The position numbers and the translations under genes are program-made. From NCBI GenBank assembly GCA_015680685.1, contig MNCI01029647.1, positions 30,385 through 94,384 on the forward strand: 64,000 nucleotides of DNA. Reading direction: 5' to 3'. The DNA comes from Gnetum montanum (taxonomy: Eukaryota > Streptophyta > Gnetopsida > Gnetales > Gnetaceae). The notes under the pieces are model-generated. The model was not told where the DNA came from. It worked only from the letters and a program-made list of their open reading frames with translations, and made no database searches. Positions 46,039 to 54,934 of the stretch are shown here, piece by piece (the stretch's first letter is position 1; every line of letters starts with the position of its first letter).

Positions 46039-47955
46039 ATGCTCCCGGATGCTCAAGATTGGGCAGACGCTAAAAAAATGTTGCAAGAATTAACTGAAGA
46101 GGTAAAACGCCTCAAAACAGCCGCTGACAGGGAGTTGAAGGTAGTAGACTTCTACAATGATGACCCCATCAGCTCTTCCATCCCACCTTTAACTTTGCCT
46201 AAAGATGTCTCCCTACCAACGCTAACAAAGTACAACGGGGAGACGGATCCTAACGCACATTTAATAACGTTCAGGTTAGAGTGCGCACTACTGCAGGCAT
46301 GGCCTCATGCAATTCTTTGAGTGTTTCCCATGTCTCTCATGGGGAGAGCACTCGATTGGTATAGGGCGCTCCCAAGAAACTCTGTCTCCTCCTTGGAGGA
46401 CCTGCTACACCAGTTCGTGACCAGGTTCAAATATAACCTGAAACCTGAGGCCACACTAGACAGCCTCATTCAGGTCAAGCAAGCACCACTGGAGCCGGTC
46501 CAAAAATTCATTCAGAGGTGGAGCGCAGCTCTCAATGAGCTGCACAAGCCAATCTCCCAGACCTACCTGCTCACTATTTTAAAAGGAGCAGTCAACGATT
46601 TCTTTAAATCCAAGCTGTACTATCTGAACGCACGCAATCTTAACCAAGCATTTGAGCAAATTAAAAACATAGAAGAGGCAACCCAAAATAGCAATCCCCC
46701 TGCTTACTTAGCCTTTAAAAATCAACATGCTAAAAAGGATAAAGAAAAGGCTAAAACAACTATAGCATCGATAGCAGGGACACAACAATAAACTAAACCG
46801 CTGACAACCCCTACTAATTACAACAGACCAACGACCGCGCAAGAATCATCATCACAGCAGAACCCAACAAATCGTACGCGCAATTTTGAGAGGAAAGAAC
46901 CCTCTCAATACACACCCCTGCCCATGAAGCCATCCTTGCTTTTTGATCAACTCCTAAAGGCCGGTTTAATGCAACATAAAAAATTATCTCCTGCGGCCAT
47001 CCAGAGACATGACTGGTTCTGTCAACTCGTTCAGAACCCAAGCCTGGCAATGCCGGATGAGCCTCCTGTACCCAAGGGCTTCAGGATGGACCGTTTTTGC
47101 GATTACCATCAACGACCAGGGCATGGAACGGATTACTGCTTCACCTTGAAGCAGGACATTCAGCAGATGATTGATGACGGTAAAATCACCTTTGACGAAA
47201 CAAACCCAATCCAACCGCAAAATCAAACTATGGGGGTCTATAAAGATCCTTTAAACACTAAAGAGGCACCGTATGTCATTAGTACAATCTATCTTGACGA
47301 TGATTCTGAGCCACCCTACATTAACACCATATCTCCTGAACATACACAGCAAACATCCAACATACTCTTTGTAGTTCGCATACTAGTCCCTGCGTCTACA
47401 TCCGTACCCCAGCCACCGCATCCTTCACAACGGCCATATGTTGTTCAGATGCCCCCAGCAATAACGACACCTAGCACCACGATACACGATAAGCCATACG
47501 TGGTGCGTGTCCCTCCCGTCACTCCCCTAAATGCACCAACTCCGCATACTAGGCCTACTCCCTTCGTGGTCCGAATGCCATCAGCGACCGTAACGACGGA
47601 GGTCCAACCTTTGCCAAAACCAACCCCGTTTGTTGTTAGGATGCCCAAAAGTCCCAATGACTACCAAGCCTCTGTGTCACAAACGCAAGCCCAACCTAAT
47701 CCCTACATCATTAGGGTACATGTTCAGCCCTCTAACCAAGCATATCCAACTGTACAAGCGTCATCCCGCCCGACTCCATATGTAGTAAAACTCCCAAGGG
47801 AACCCGAAATGCCAAAACCAACTACACCTCCACACCACACGCGAGAACGTCTTGCAGACAAGCTCGCGCGTGAACGTATGGAGAAAGAACGCCAATGGCT
47901 AGCTATGGGGCCACCTAAGCCCACTCCCCTCAACTCTACCCATGTCATCATCTAA
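46039..47955 (+). pseudogene. gag core of element F: capsid and zinc-knuckle-like region
   Basis: One frame with two interior stops (TGA 46318-46320, TAA 46789-46791). SLPTLTKYNGETDPNAHLIT and MGRALDWYRALPRNSVSSLE, with FVTRFKY and VQKFIQRW, form the Retrotrans_gag core. After it comes FCDYHQRPGHGTDYCFTLK (near 47095), the C-x2-H-x4-H-x4-C region typical of Tat gags. The C-terminal part (47370-47830) is a proline-rich repeat in which PYVVRVP/PFVVRMP recurs about eight times. The gene ends at TAA 47955, overlapping the next frame by 14 bases. Confidence 0.82.
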
Positions 47956-48289
47956 CGATCAACCAAGCGTAGGCAATGAAGGCGAGTCGTTTGAAAAACA
48001 CGAATCACCTAAAACAACAGCTCCGAAAACTGATAACTCAGCAAAACGAGAGATAAAACTGTTGGGTCCAATGGATCCAGTCAGCGCCGATAGAAATACT
48101 CCCAACAGTGAAAACTTCGCAGCCGCCTTGACACAAGTCACACAAGCATTAAAACAAAAGAACACTTCACTAAGCTTGTATGACTTAGTCCTAACATCTC
48201 AAACACATCGGGAAGCTCTAGTGCGAATGTTAACTTCAATCCCGATAAGCGAGGACTTATCCCAGATGAACCCTCCATCCATGCGGTGA
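47942..48289 (+). CDS. Linker reading frame between gag and protease (element F)
   Basis: 115 codons, frame-shifted relative to both gag and protease and overlapping both (TAA of gag at 47955; TGA 48287-48289 overlaps the first protease ATG). It contains TQVTQALKQKN and LSLYDLVLTSQTHREALVR, which resembles the linker found before the protease in Tat polyproteins. So it was probably continuous with them before two single-base changes. Confidence 0.55.
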   Translation: MSSSNDQPSVGNEGESFEKHESPKTTAPKTDNSAKREIKLLGPMDPVSADRNTPNSENFAAALTQVTQALKQKNTSLSLYDLVLTSQTHREALVRMLTSIPISEDLSQMNPPSMR

Positions 48290-49116
48290 TGTTCTCACCT
48301 CACGGGACTACTCCTAAGCATCTAAGCTTTCATGATGACAACATCAAGGTGGATAAGAAAACAAAGGAGGTAACAACAGCCCCCATGTTCATAACAATCT
48401 GTATAAACCGGTTTAAAATACATAGGGTCCATGTAGATGATGGAGCTGCGACAAACGTTGTGCCATACCACATCATTGAACAACTAGGACTTACTGAACT
48501 AATTAAACCGGCCACGACTATATGTTTGAAGTCATTCAGTGGGTCACGCGTGATGGTCAAAGGCATAATAACCTTAGACTTCATAGCGGGAGATCAATTC
48601 CCCACATCTGCCGATTTCCTAGTGGTGGATGAGATGCCAGGATTCAACTTAATATTGGGAAGACCCTGGTTAGCCCAACTAAGAGTTGTCTCCTCACCTA
48701 TACATCAAGAAATTTACCTACCTTATGAAGGCGGAGAAATCGTCATACGCGGTGAAGCAGCTACTCCTATTATCTCGTCACACGTGGACATGGACCAAGG
48801 CTCGGAAGTTGAACTTGAAAAACCAAACCAAAATAACGAGAATTCGCAACCATCGGTAAGTAGTAATTCTTCCGACATGGAACAAAAGCCTCCCCAAACA
48901 GAAATGCCTATGCCTCCTCAAGTAGAAGCTAATATAGAGCTCCCTACAGACACTAAAATATCTGAAAATGCTAACACAAAAGACATCCCGTCAGGAGTCT
49001 CTTGGGCCGAATTTCCATTTAATGTAATCAGCGAAGGAGACGTTGAATATCGGATTATACCTGTCGAAACATCGTCTAACATTAAGACAAAAAGGATCAA
49101 AAAATTACTGAAATGA
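48289..49116 (+). CDS. Aspartic protease of element F
   Basis: The frame is open to the stop at 49114-49116. MFITICINRFKIHRVHVDDG leads to AATNVVPYHIIEQLGL, the retropepsin active-site region. The catalytic Asp is followed by D-G (VDDGAATN) where S-G or T-G is usual. KGIITLDFIAG and FNLILGRPWL complete the fold. The C-terminal 130 residues are hydrophilic and end RIKKLLK. Its role would be to cleave Gag-Pol. The DDG triad makes activity doubtful. Confidence 0.8.
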   Translation: MFSPHGTTPKHLSFHDDNIKVDKKTKEVTTAPMFITICINRFKIHRVHVDDGAATNVVPYHIIEQLGLTELIKPATTICLKSFSGSRVMVKGIITLDFIAGDQFPTSADFLVVDEMPGFNLILGRPWLAQLRVVSSPIHQEIYLPYEGGEIVIRGEAATPIISSHVDMDQGSEVELEKPNQNNENSQPSVSSNSSDMEQKPPQTEMPMPPQVEANIELPTDTKISENANTKDIPSGVSWAEFPFNVISEGDVEYRIIPVETSSNIKTKRIKKLLK

Positions 49117-49440
49117 TACTATCACTCTTAGTCCGAAATGACGTTAAACTACAACAAGTCCGAAATGACACTAAACTACAATAAAACAGGAAAATAATTA
49201 AAGGCCATTCCCAGTCCAAAATGACATTAAACTATCATGTCCGCAATGACATAAAACTAGCCACGATCAGCAACGATCGGTTGACCGAGAAATCTATCCA
49301 CATCCTCCAAAACATGTCCTGATTACGCAAGGGACCCAAAATGGCCATAAACTACGCAAGGGGCCCGAAATGGCCATAAACTAGTGCAAACTTTTCGCTT
49401 TACTTTTATAAACACATTTCTGTAATACACTTAAAACAGA
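49117..49440 (+). repeat. Spacer repeats after protease (element F)
   Basis: Phrases of the type GTCCGAAATGACATTAAACTAC recur at irregular 25-45-base spacing (for example near 49133, 49160, 49210, 49240, 49330, 49360). Related TAAACT phrases occur at 54815-54905 and 58500-58830, so similar spacer repeats stand on both sides of the antisense module and after pol. Confidence 0.65.
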
Positions 49441-49604
49441 AAACAAACCAAAATTTTTTTTACATTTCTACGCCATGTTCAACAAAAAAAATATTTATAT
49501 AGTCATTACATACAATCAACCGTCTCTGTTCATTCCACAATTTTCAAGTTACAGTTCCAGTATAAATCTAAGTCGAAAAACACCAAAACTTAAGAGCTAA
49601 AATG

Positions 49605-51123
49605 CTAAACATCTGGGACATGAAGATCGTCCCCCTTGGATCCGCCAGCATCAGAGGCCCCTGCTCCACTGGGGCCAGCTTCTCCAGTTTCACCGCCACC
49701 TTCATCCTAAAAAGACCAAAGAGAAATAACCAACACAAGAATAAGCGAAGGTCAAAATGTCAAACATTATTCAATCAATTAACCTCATGAACACGAAACG
49801 CGTACCATGGGGGGTTCCCCCAGGCTGAATTCCAGTCGCCGCAGGATTTCCTCTTCGGAAACACTTGCCCAATCTATCCCATCGAGACCCAAATCAACAT
49901 CTGCCAGGGCCGTTCCCTTGTCAACATCCGACGAGGTAGGACGCTTCAAAGGGAACTCCCCCACTGACACTTCCTCAGAAACGGTTGTTATCAGCCGTTT
50001 AGGGGATTCCATCTCTACAATTGTGTTTTGGGCGAATGTGTCAAAGGCAGAGCGCAGACCAAGGCCTTCCACAAACATTTCCAACTGTCGCTTCTCAATC
50101 AACACTTCTTTTAGCGACTTCTTATACTGGTGCTTATGGTTCTGTTCATCTTGCCCCGTTTTGCGTACTTTGGAGGCAAAAGCCTTCCAATCTTGGCATT
50201 TGATATTTAGCAATTCAATTTGGGCCTTGCGCTCCCCTAATCTTCGTATCAATCCTGCGTGACGATTGAGTAGGTTCCAATACCTCGTATACATGACTTC
50301 GGAGGTCTGCCAAGAGCGATCGTTGTCTAATCTGGCTGTGACGAATTCGTACCAGGCTTTCAGATTGTCACGTTCCACCGTTAGTTCAGAAACCTCTTTC
50401 TCTTTTGCCTGAATCTGGAGCCACAATTGCTCAATGGATCGCCTACACGTCCATACTGCCTTAGCATTGTGAACAAAGCCCTCTGCTACCTCTTCGTAAA
50501 TGGGTCTGGGTACTTGTTCAATTTCTGGGGAAAGTGTGGGCAAGCTCTCTATGGTGACAGTCTCGAACGGATCCCACCTCAGTTGGGCACCTATCCATAG
50601 GGAAAAGACAAAAAATCGGGAATCAAACTCTAACATAGTAAGGATCTTTGGATGTTCCCATACCTATTTCAGGATGGATCCCTTCGATCCGCTCAACGAC
50701 CTCTTCAGCCACACCAGCTACAAAATCCCTTTTACTCGACATTTCCATCCAGGTAAAAGGTCCATCAGCGCGCGAAGTGCTAACCTTTGGCGGCACTTCA
50801 GGGGGAATCTCTTGCTCCATCTCAGGGATGGTCTCGCTCACCTCTGAGTCAAAATAAAAATTTCACAATGAGATAATCCCGGAATATATTAGGCTGCACG
50901 ACTAAGTAAAGAGACATACCATCCCCTCCAGTCTCCTTCGGTGTGGGAGGGTCTCCAAGGTCTAGGTTACCTTTGAGAAAGTCACTGAACATCTCTTCAG
51001 TCTCCGCTTGATCATCTAGTAGTTCAGTGTCTCCAGTTCCTTCCCCCAGCTCTTCAGTCCCTCCCGCCAGGTCAGTTAATTCTTCCTCCTCAGGTATAGT
51101 CTGTAAATCCTGCCTCTTGACTT
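49605..51123 (-). other. Exons 5-8 of the antisense gene: acidic linkers, coiled coil, Gly-rich end
   Basis: Exon 5 (51123-50920) is acidic (PEEEELTDLAGG, DDQAETEEMFSDFL). Exon 6 (50843-50664) has PEMEQEIPPEVPP and FTWMEMSSKRDFV. Exon 7 (50590-49806) is helical, with SIEQLWLQIQAKEKEVSELT, KAQIELLNIKCQDWKAFASK and KKSLKEVLIEKRQLEMFVEG, a long coiled coil. Exon 8 (49706-49605) encodes DEGGGETGEAGPSGAGASDA and ends DLHVPDV with TAG. The third ORF of A has the same order of coiled coil then acidic/proline tail, which suggests a common ancestor. Confidence 0.68.
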
Positions 51124-54100
51124 CTCAACACAAAACAGATAAAGTTAGTTGCATGCAGCCAGTAATCGTTAAAACTATCTGCAAGATAAGTGAAGTAAAG
51201 AAAACAAGAGGTTTACCAGGTATTTTAAGCCGAATCCGCTTTACTTTGGGCAGTTCAATCTTACTGGACTCCTCGTCTGGGCGGTCACGCTTCGCCAACT
51301 TTGATTTGGCTTTGCCTATTGTGTCCTTGACTACCCGCTTTGCCTTCTTGGTAGTGTTGGGTATTTCGTCTGGTTCCAACCCTACACTATCGTGCGTATG
51401 GAGTGAGGCACCAGACGATCCACCCGTAGTGATTGTAAGGGATTCATCAATCCCCTCGGGGGCATCTTGGGACTTAGCCGTGTCGAATAAGTGGTTTACC
51501 CAAGGGTGAGATAACTGATTCCTATCGCGTAAAACATATCTGTCCTCCCCACGAACCACTAAAAATTCGGCTAAACGACGAACATAACCGGCAAAAAAGG
51601 CAAAGGTGAAATGGGACTGAGCGTCTATGTTCGAACGTAGCCGCACTATCTCTTTAGTCATGCCCGATAATAAGAATTCAGCCCAATTGTAGCGCACGTC
51701 AGCCTCTAGAACAGTACGCACGACTCGCACTACTTCAACCCCCAGACTCTTAACCTGCGATAGAGTCTTTGGAAACAAACGCACCCGAAATAAGGGGTAG
51801 AGCTCGTTGACTTCCTCAACTTTCGTGGTCCCCTACATAGGAAATCCTTTGGCGCCCTTCATCACCCCTAACCAATCCTCTAAATCGTGGATCGTCTGAA
51901 TTTCTTTATGCATCCTATCTAAAACAAGCTTTATACCACTTGTAGGCACGCCAAATAAATCTGCAAAAAATTGGGGTGATAATTCAAAAATTACTTTAAC
52001 GCCCTTAATACGAGCGCTATAGCGAGAAGCAAATCTGTCAAACGAATACATGATCCCGATCATCTCCGCTATAGACACATTCGGGCTAGGGGCCGCAAAG
52101 AGTGCCATGAGGCCGGCACATTCTAAACAGGCAATAATGGATGGCGAGGCTTTTACTCGTAACCACTTCTGGGCGGCAACGGTTTCACCGAATNTGCACG
52201 CCAGCCTCTAGAACGGTGCACATGACTCCTACTGCTTCAACCCCGAGACTCTTAACTTGCGATAGAGTCTTTGGAAATAGACGCGCTCGAAATAAGGGGT
52301 AAAGCTCGTTGACTTCCTCAACTTTCGTGGTCCCCTGCATAGGAAATCCTTTGGCACCCTTCCTCACCCCTAACCAATCCTCTAAATTGCGGATCGTTTG
52401 AATTTCTTTATGCATCCTATCTAAAACAATCTTTATACCACTTGTAGGCACACCAAACAAATCCGCAAAAAATTGGGGTGATAATTCAAAAATTACTTTA
52501 ACGCCTTTAATACGAGCGCTATAGCGAGAAGCAGATCTGTCAAACGAATCCACGATCCCGATCATCTCCGCTATAGACACGTTCGGGCTAGTGGCCGCGA
52601 AGAGCGCCATGAGGCCGGCATGTTCTAAACAGGCAATAATGGATGGCGGGCTTTTACCCGTAACCACTTCTGGGCGGCAACGGTTTCACCGAATTTCATA
52701 GAGAGAGTCGTTTTAGTCCGCCCGGTCACAACAGAATCCCCGCCAGAGGTAGTGCCAGCTGTAGAGACAAATCCAAAACCCTCATATTAGTTTAACACTC
52801 GGTGGTTGAACAAACACATCACGACATCTAGAAAACATTGCCACTTACTCTCAGTGTTAGATTTCGAGGTTTCGTCCAGATCAGAGGCAGATGGAAAAAT
52901 TGGTCCATTAGGGAACCAGTCGGCGTGCAACCATCCACACGCAGTGCATTGTGCAAACGCCTTAGAAAATTTCTTGTGGAAGTTCTTCATGGCACCGCTA
53001 ATATGGGCCAAAACGGCCCCACGAAGGGTGGGGCCCACCATGAACACCTCCAAAGCCATGCGCGCCAATGCAAGCCCATCATTGCCTGCGTAGGCTCCTT
53101 CTTTCGTAACTTTTGGCCTACAGAAAGGCGAAAAACATGTGTTAAAACAAGAGCAAATATTTGAATATAAAAAAGAGAGGAACAACTAGAGCTAAAACGA
53201 AATTACCTTTCCACCCGGTATACTGTGCCGGGAGGATTTTGGAACAAGGTGTGCGCTCGACCAGTTAGGAATAATGTGTTGTTGACATAGTTAGGCCCCC
53301 GTGGTAGCCGGTCCCACACACGCGTCAATGGACGGGCAGATATCGAACCACTGGGGGGAACACCCTCGGCGACAAGTGGCCCTTCATCAATGTCATCAAT
53401 AAATATTCTAATACCCTCCACTGCACCGGGTAACATGGCCTCGATGATGCTCTGTGCCACATCCTCGCCTAAGTGGGACCAAATCACAACCTTGAAATGG
53501 TCTAGTATGAAGGCAAAAAATTTGCAAGCCCCGTCCCGAAACCAGACCCCATTGTTCTCAACGGTTAAGTCTGGGGTCGGTTCACCGCCCTCAAGGGGAC
53601 CAAACCATGTCAACACCCCAACTAGCTCAACCACTAGAAGGGGAGGTTCAAGGTCCCTACAGGCCATTAAAACAACCCCAAAGATTAATCATATCGAAAA
53701 ACTTCATTTGAAAAATAGACATTCGCGGAAAATTTTTCTAACAGTTACGCTCGGCGTATACGCTGGGCGTAGAGAAACAGTTACGCTTGGCATATACGCT
53801 GGGCGTAGAGACGAACAGTTACGCTCGGCGTATACGCTGGGCGTAGAGAAACAATTACGCTCGACGTATACACTGGGCGTAGAGAAAGTTACGCTTGGCG
53901 TATACGCTCGGCGTAGAGACAAACAGTTACGCTCGGTGTATACGCTGGGCGTAGAGACAAACTGTTACGCTTGACGTATACGCTGGGCGTACACGCTAAA
54001 AAAAACTATCCACGCTGTACATAACACGACTTTACGCTGAACAGGCTTACGCTACGAAATATCCAACTTACGCCCAGCGTATACACTGTAGAAACCCTCG

Positions 54101-54507
54101 GCGTATACGCCGAGCGTAGACCATCTACGCCAGGAGTTAGTATAAGTGTCTACGCTCGGCGTATACGCTGAGCGTATACGCCGACAATCGTCTACGCTGA
54201 ACACCGAAAAACGAAGCCGTGACAGTCTACGCTGAAAACAACACACGTGGCGTCTACGCCGGAAAACTACCCTGAACGCTTTACGCTCGGCGTATACGCC
54301 GAAACCCTATATGCTAACTGTCTACGCTACAAACGCAAATGCAGAAAAATAAACAAAAACAGGATCAAGAGCTTACTTGCTGGAAGATCTAGGCCATGCG
54401 GGAAGGCTCGGGCGAGGTAAGCACTGCAGCATCGCCTCGCTCTCCTCCGCGAATGTCGGCTCTGGACATTTCTTTCCTCTGCCTCCTATTTCCTTGCCTC
54501 TGCTCAT
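49605..54507 (-). CDS. Antisense eight-exon gene in the protease-RT interval of element F
   Basis: Exons on the minus strand: 54507-54377, 53656-53207, 53117-52849, 52758-51217, 51123-50920, 50843-50664, 50590-49806, 49706-49605. All seven introns have GT-AG ends with good acceptors (CTTTCTGTAG, TTGTCTCTACAG, GGTCTTTTTAG), and the phases join in frame at every junction. With the repeated 500 bases around N 52194 counted once, the coding length is 3,162 bases (1,054 codons). One TAG remains in exon 4 (near 51836), where the duplicate has CAG. Domain order: basic N-terminus, FCP1/NIF-like, mobile-type, basic patches (KKAKRVVK, KVKRIRLK), acidic linkers, coiled coil, Gly-rich end. A TATA box lies upstream. 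Function unknown; the basic patches suggest nuclear action. Confidence 0.75.
51217..52758 (-). other. Exon 4 of the antisense gene: mobile-type domain, with duplication around an N
   Basis: The core reads KFGETVAAQKWLRVKA, NVSIAEMIGIM, RYSARIKGVKVIFELS, PQFFADLFGVP and IVRLRSNIDAQSHFTFAFF. RIKGVKV...FADLFGVP resembles RIKDIYV...AQALGLP of the third ORF of A. About 500 bases are present twice (51690-52193 and 52195-52694), separated by N 52194 and differing by several percent. One copy has a one-base deletion near 52649 and the other a TAG. Joining 52758-52695 to 52193-51217 gives 1,041 bases, which fits the exon phases. The C-terminal part carries two basic clusters. Confidence 0.7.
53207..53656 (-). 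other. Exon 2 of the antisense gene: FCP1/NIF-like domain without catalytic aspartates
   Basis: The 150-codon exon reads LLVVELVGVL (place of the DxDx(T/V) motif), FRDGACKFFAFILDHF, KVVIWSHL, ARPLTRVWDRLP, YVNNTLFLTG and FQNPPGTVY. Plant NIF/FCP1-type HAD phosphatases have, in the same order, LL.LD.NG.L, RP....FL.F...RF, EVG.WSS, ..L.K.W....P, YN.SNTLLLDDSPYKA and NPP.TA.FP. Here the nucleophile Asp is Glu, the second Asp is Val, and the late D-D is T-G, so phosphatase chemistry is not expected. A binding role is possible. Relic B has the same exon. Confidence 0.65.
53735..54330. repeat. Palindrome array in intron 1 of the antisense gene
   Basis: Units of about 38 bases of the type GTTACGCTCGGCGTATACGC plus TGGGCGTAGAGAAACA repeat seven or more times (53745-53995), followed by looser copies to 54330. 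The core GGCGTATACGC / AGCGTATACGC is the LTR motif. It fills most of the intron between exons 1 and 2. Confidence 0.8.
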
Positions 54508-54633
54508 CTTGGCGTCTACGCTGGGGTTTGTCTCGGCGTCTATGCTGGGGTTTCGCTCGGCGTCTACGCTGGGGCTCTAATCCGCAGTTTACGCTCACGC
54601 TGAAAGTCAAATGACAAATGAAGCCCCTTCTCC

Positions 54634-54690
54634 CCTTTTTATAGCATGCCGACGCCGACGCCGACGCTGACGCTAGCACCGACGCTGATG
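54634..54690 (-). promoter_or_regulatory. Promoter of the antisense gene
   Basis: On the minus strand GCTATAAAAAGGGG (54645-54632) stands about 130 bases before the ATG at 54507. Its core is the same as the LTR box CTATAAAAAG. Directly upstream is a GACGCC/GACGCT hexamer repeat (54649-54690). This is a dedicated promoter on the strand opposite to pol. Confidence 0.65.
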
Positions 54691-54699
54691 CTGCCACCG

Positions 54700-54934
54700 C
54701 CCTTCATTTTTCTTGATTTTTGCCTCGTTTTCTGTGCTTTCTCAGATTTGCCTTAAATTTTTCTAAAATATATAAAAAAATTATATACATAAACTAAATA
54801 AAACGTAAAAATCTCAGTATTAAACTGTCGTTCGTTGCCCGGTAAGGCATTAAACTACCGTTCGTTGCCCGGTAAGGCATTAAACTGCCGTTTTACTGTC
54901 ACGTTAATCCACTGTCATACATACACACTAAAGA
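54700..54934 (+). repeat. Spacer before RT with short tandem repeat
   Basis: GTCGTTCGTTGCCCGGTAAG and GCATTAAACTACCG alternate three times (54820-54895). The preceding 60 bases are AT-rich. This resembles the spacer repeats at 49117-49440 on the other side of the antisense module. Confidence 0.6.

Noticed and set aside
53390-53974. 194-codon plus-strand ORF opposite exon 2 of the antisense gene
   Set aside because: It is a shadow of the minus-strand exon and then runs into the intron palindrome array.
49605-54507. The antisense gene as part of a separate transposon nested in F
   Set aside because: I found no second LTR pair, terminal inverted repeat or target duplication around 49450-54800. 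Only spacer repeats of the host element type border it.
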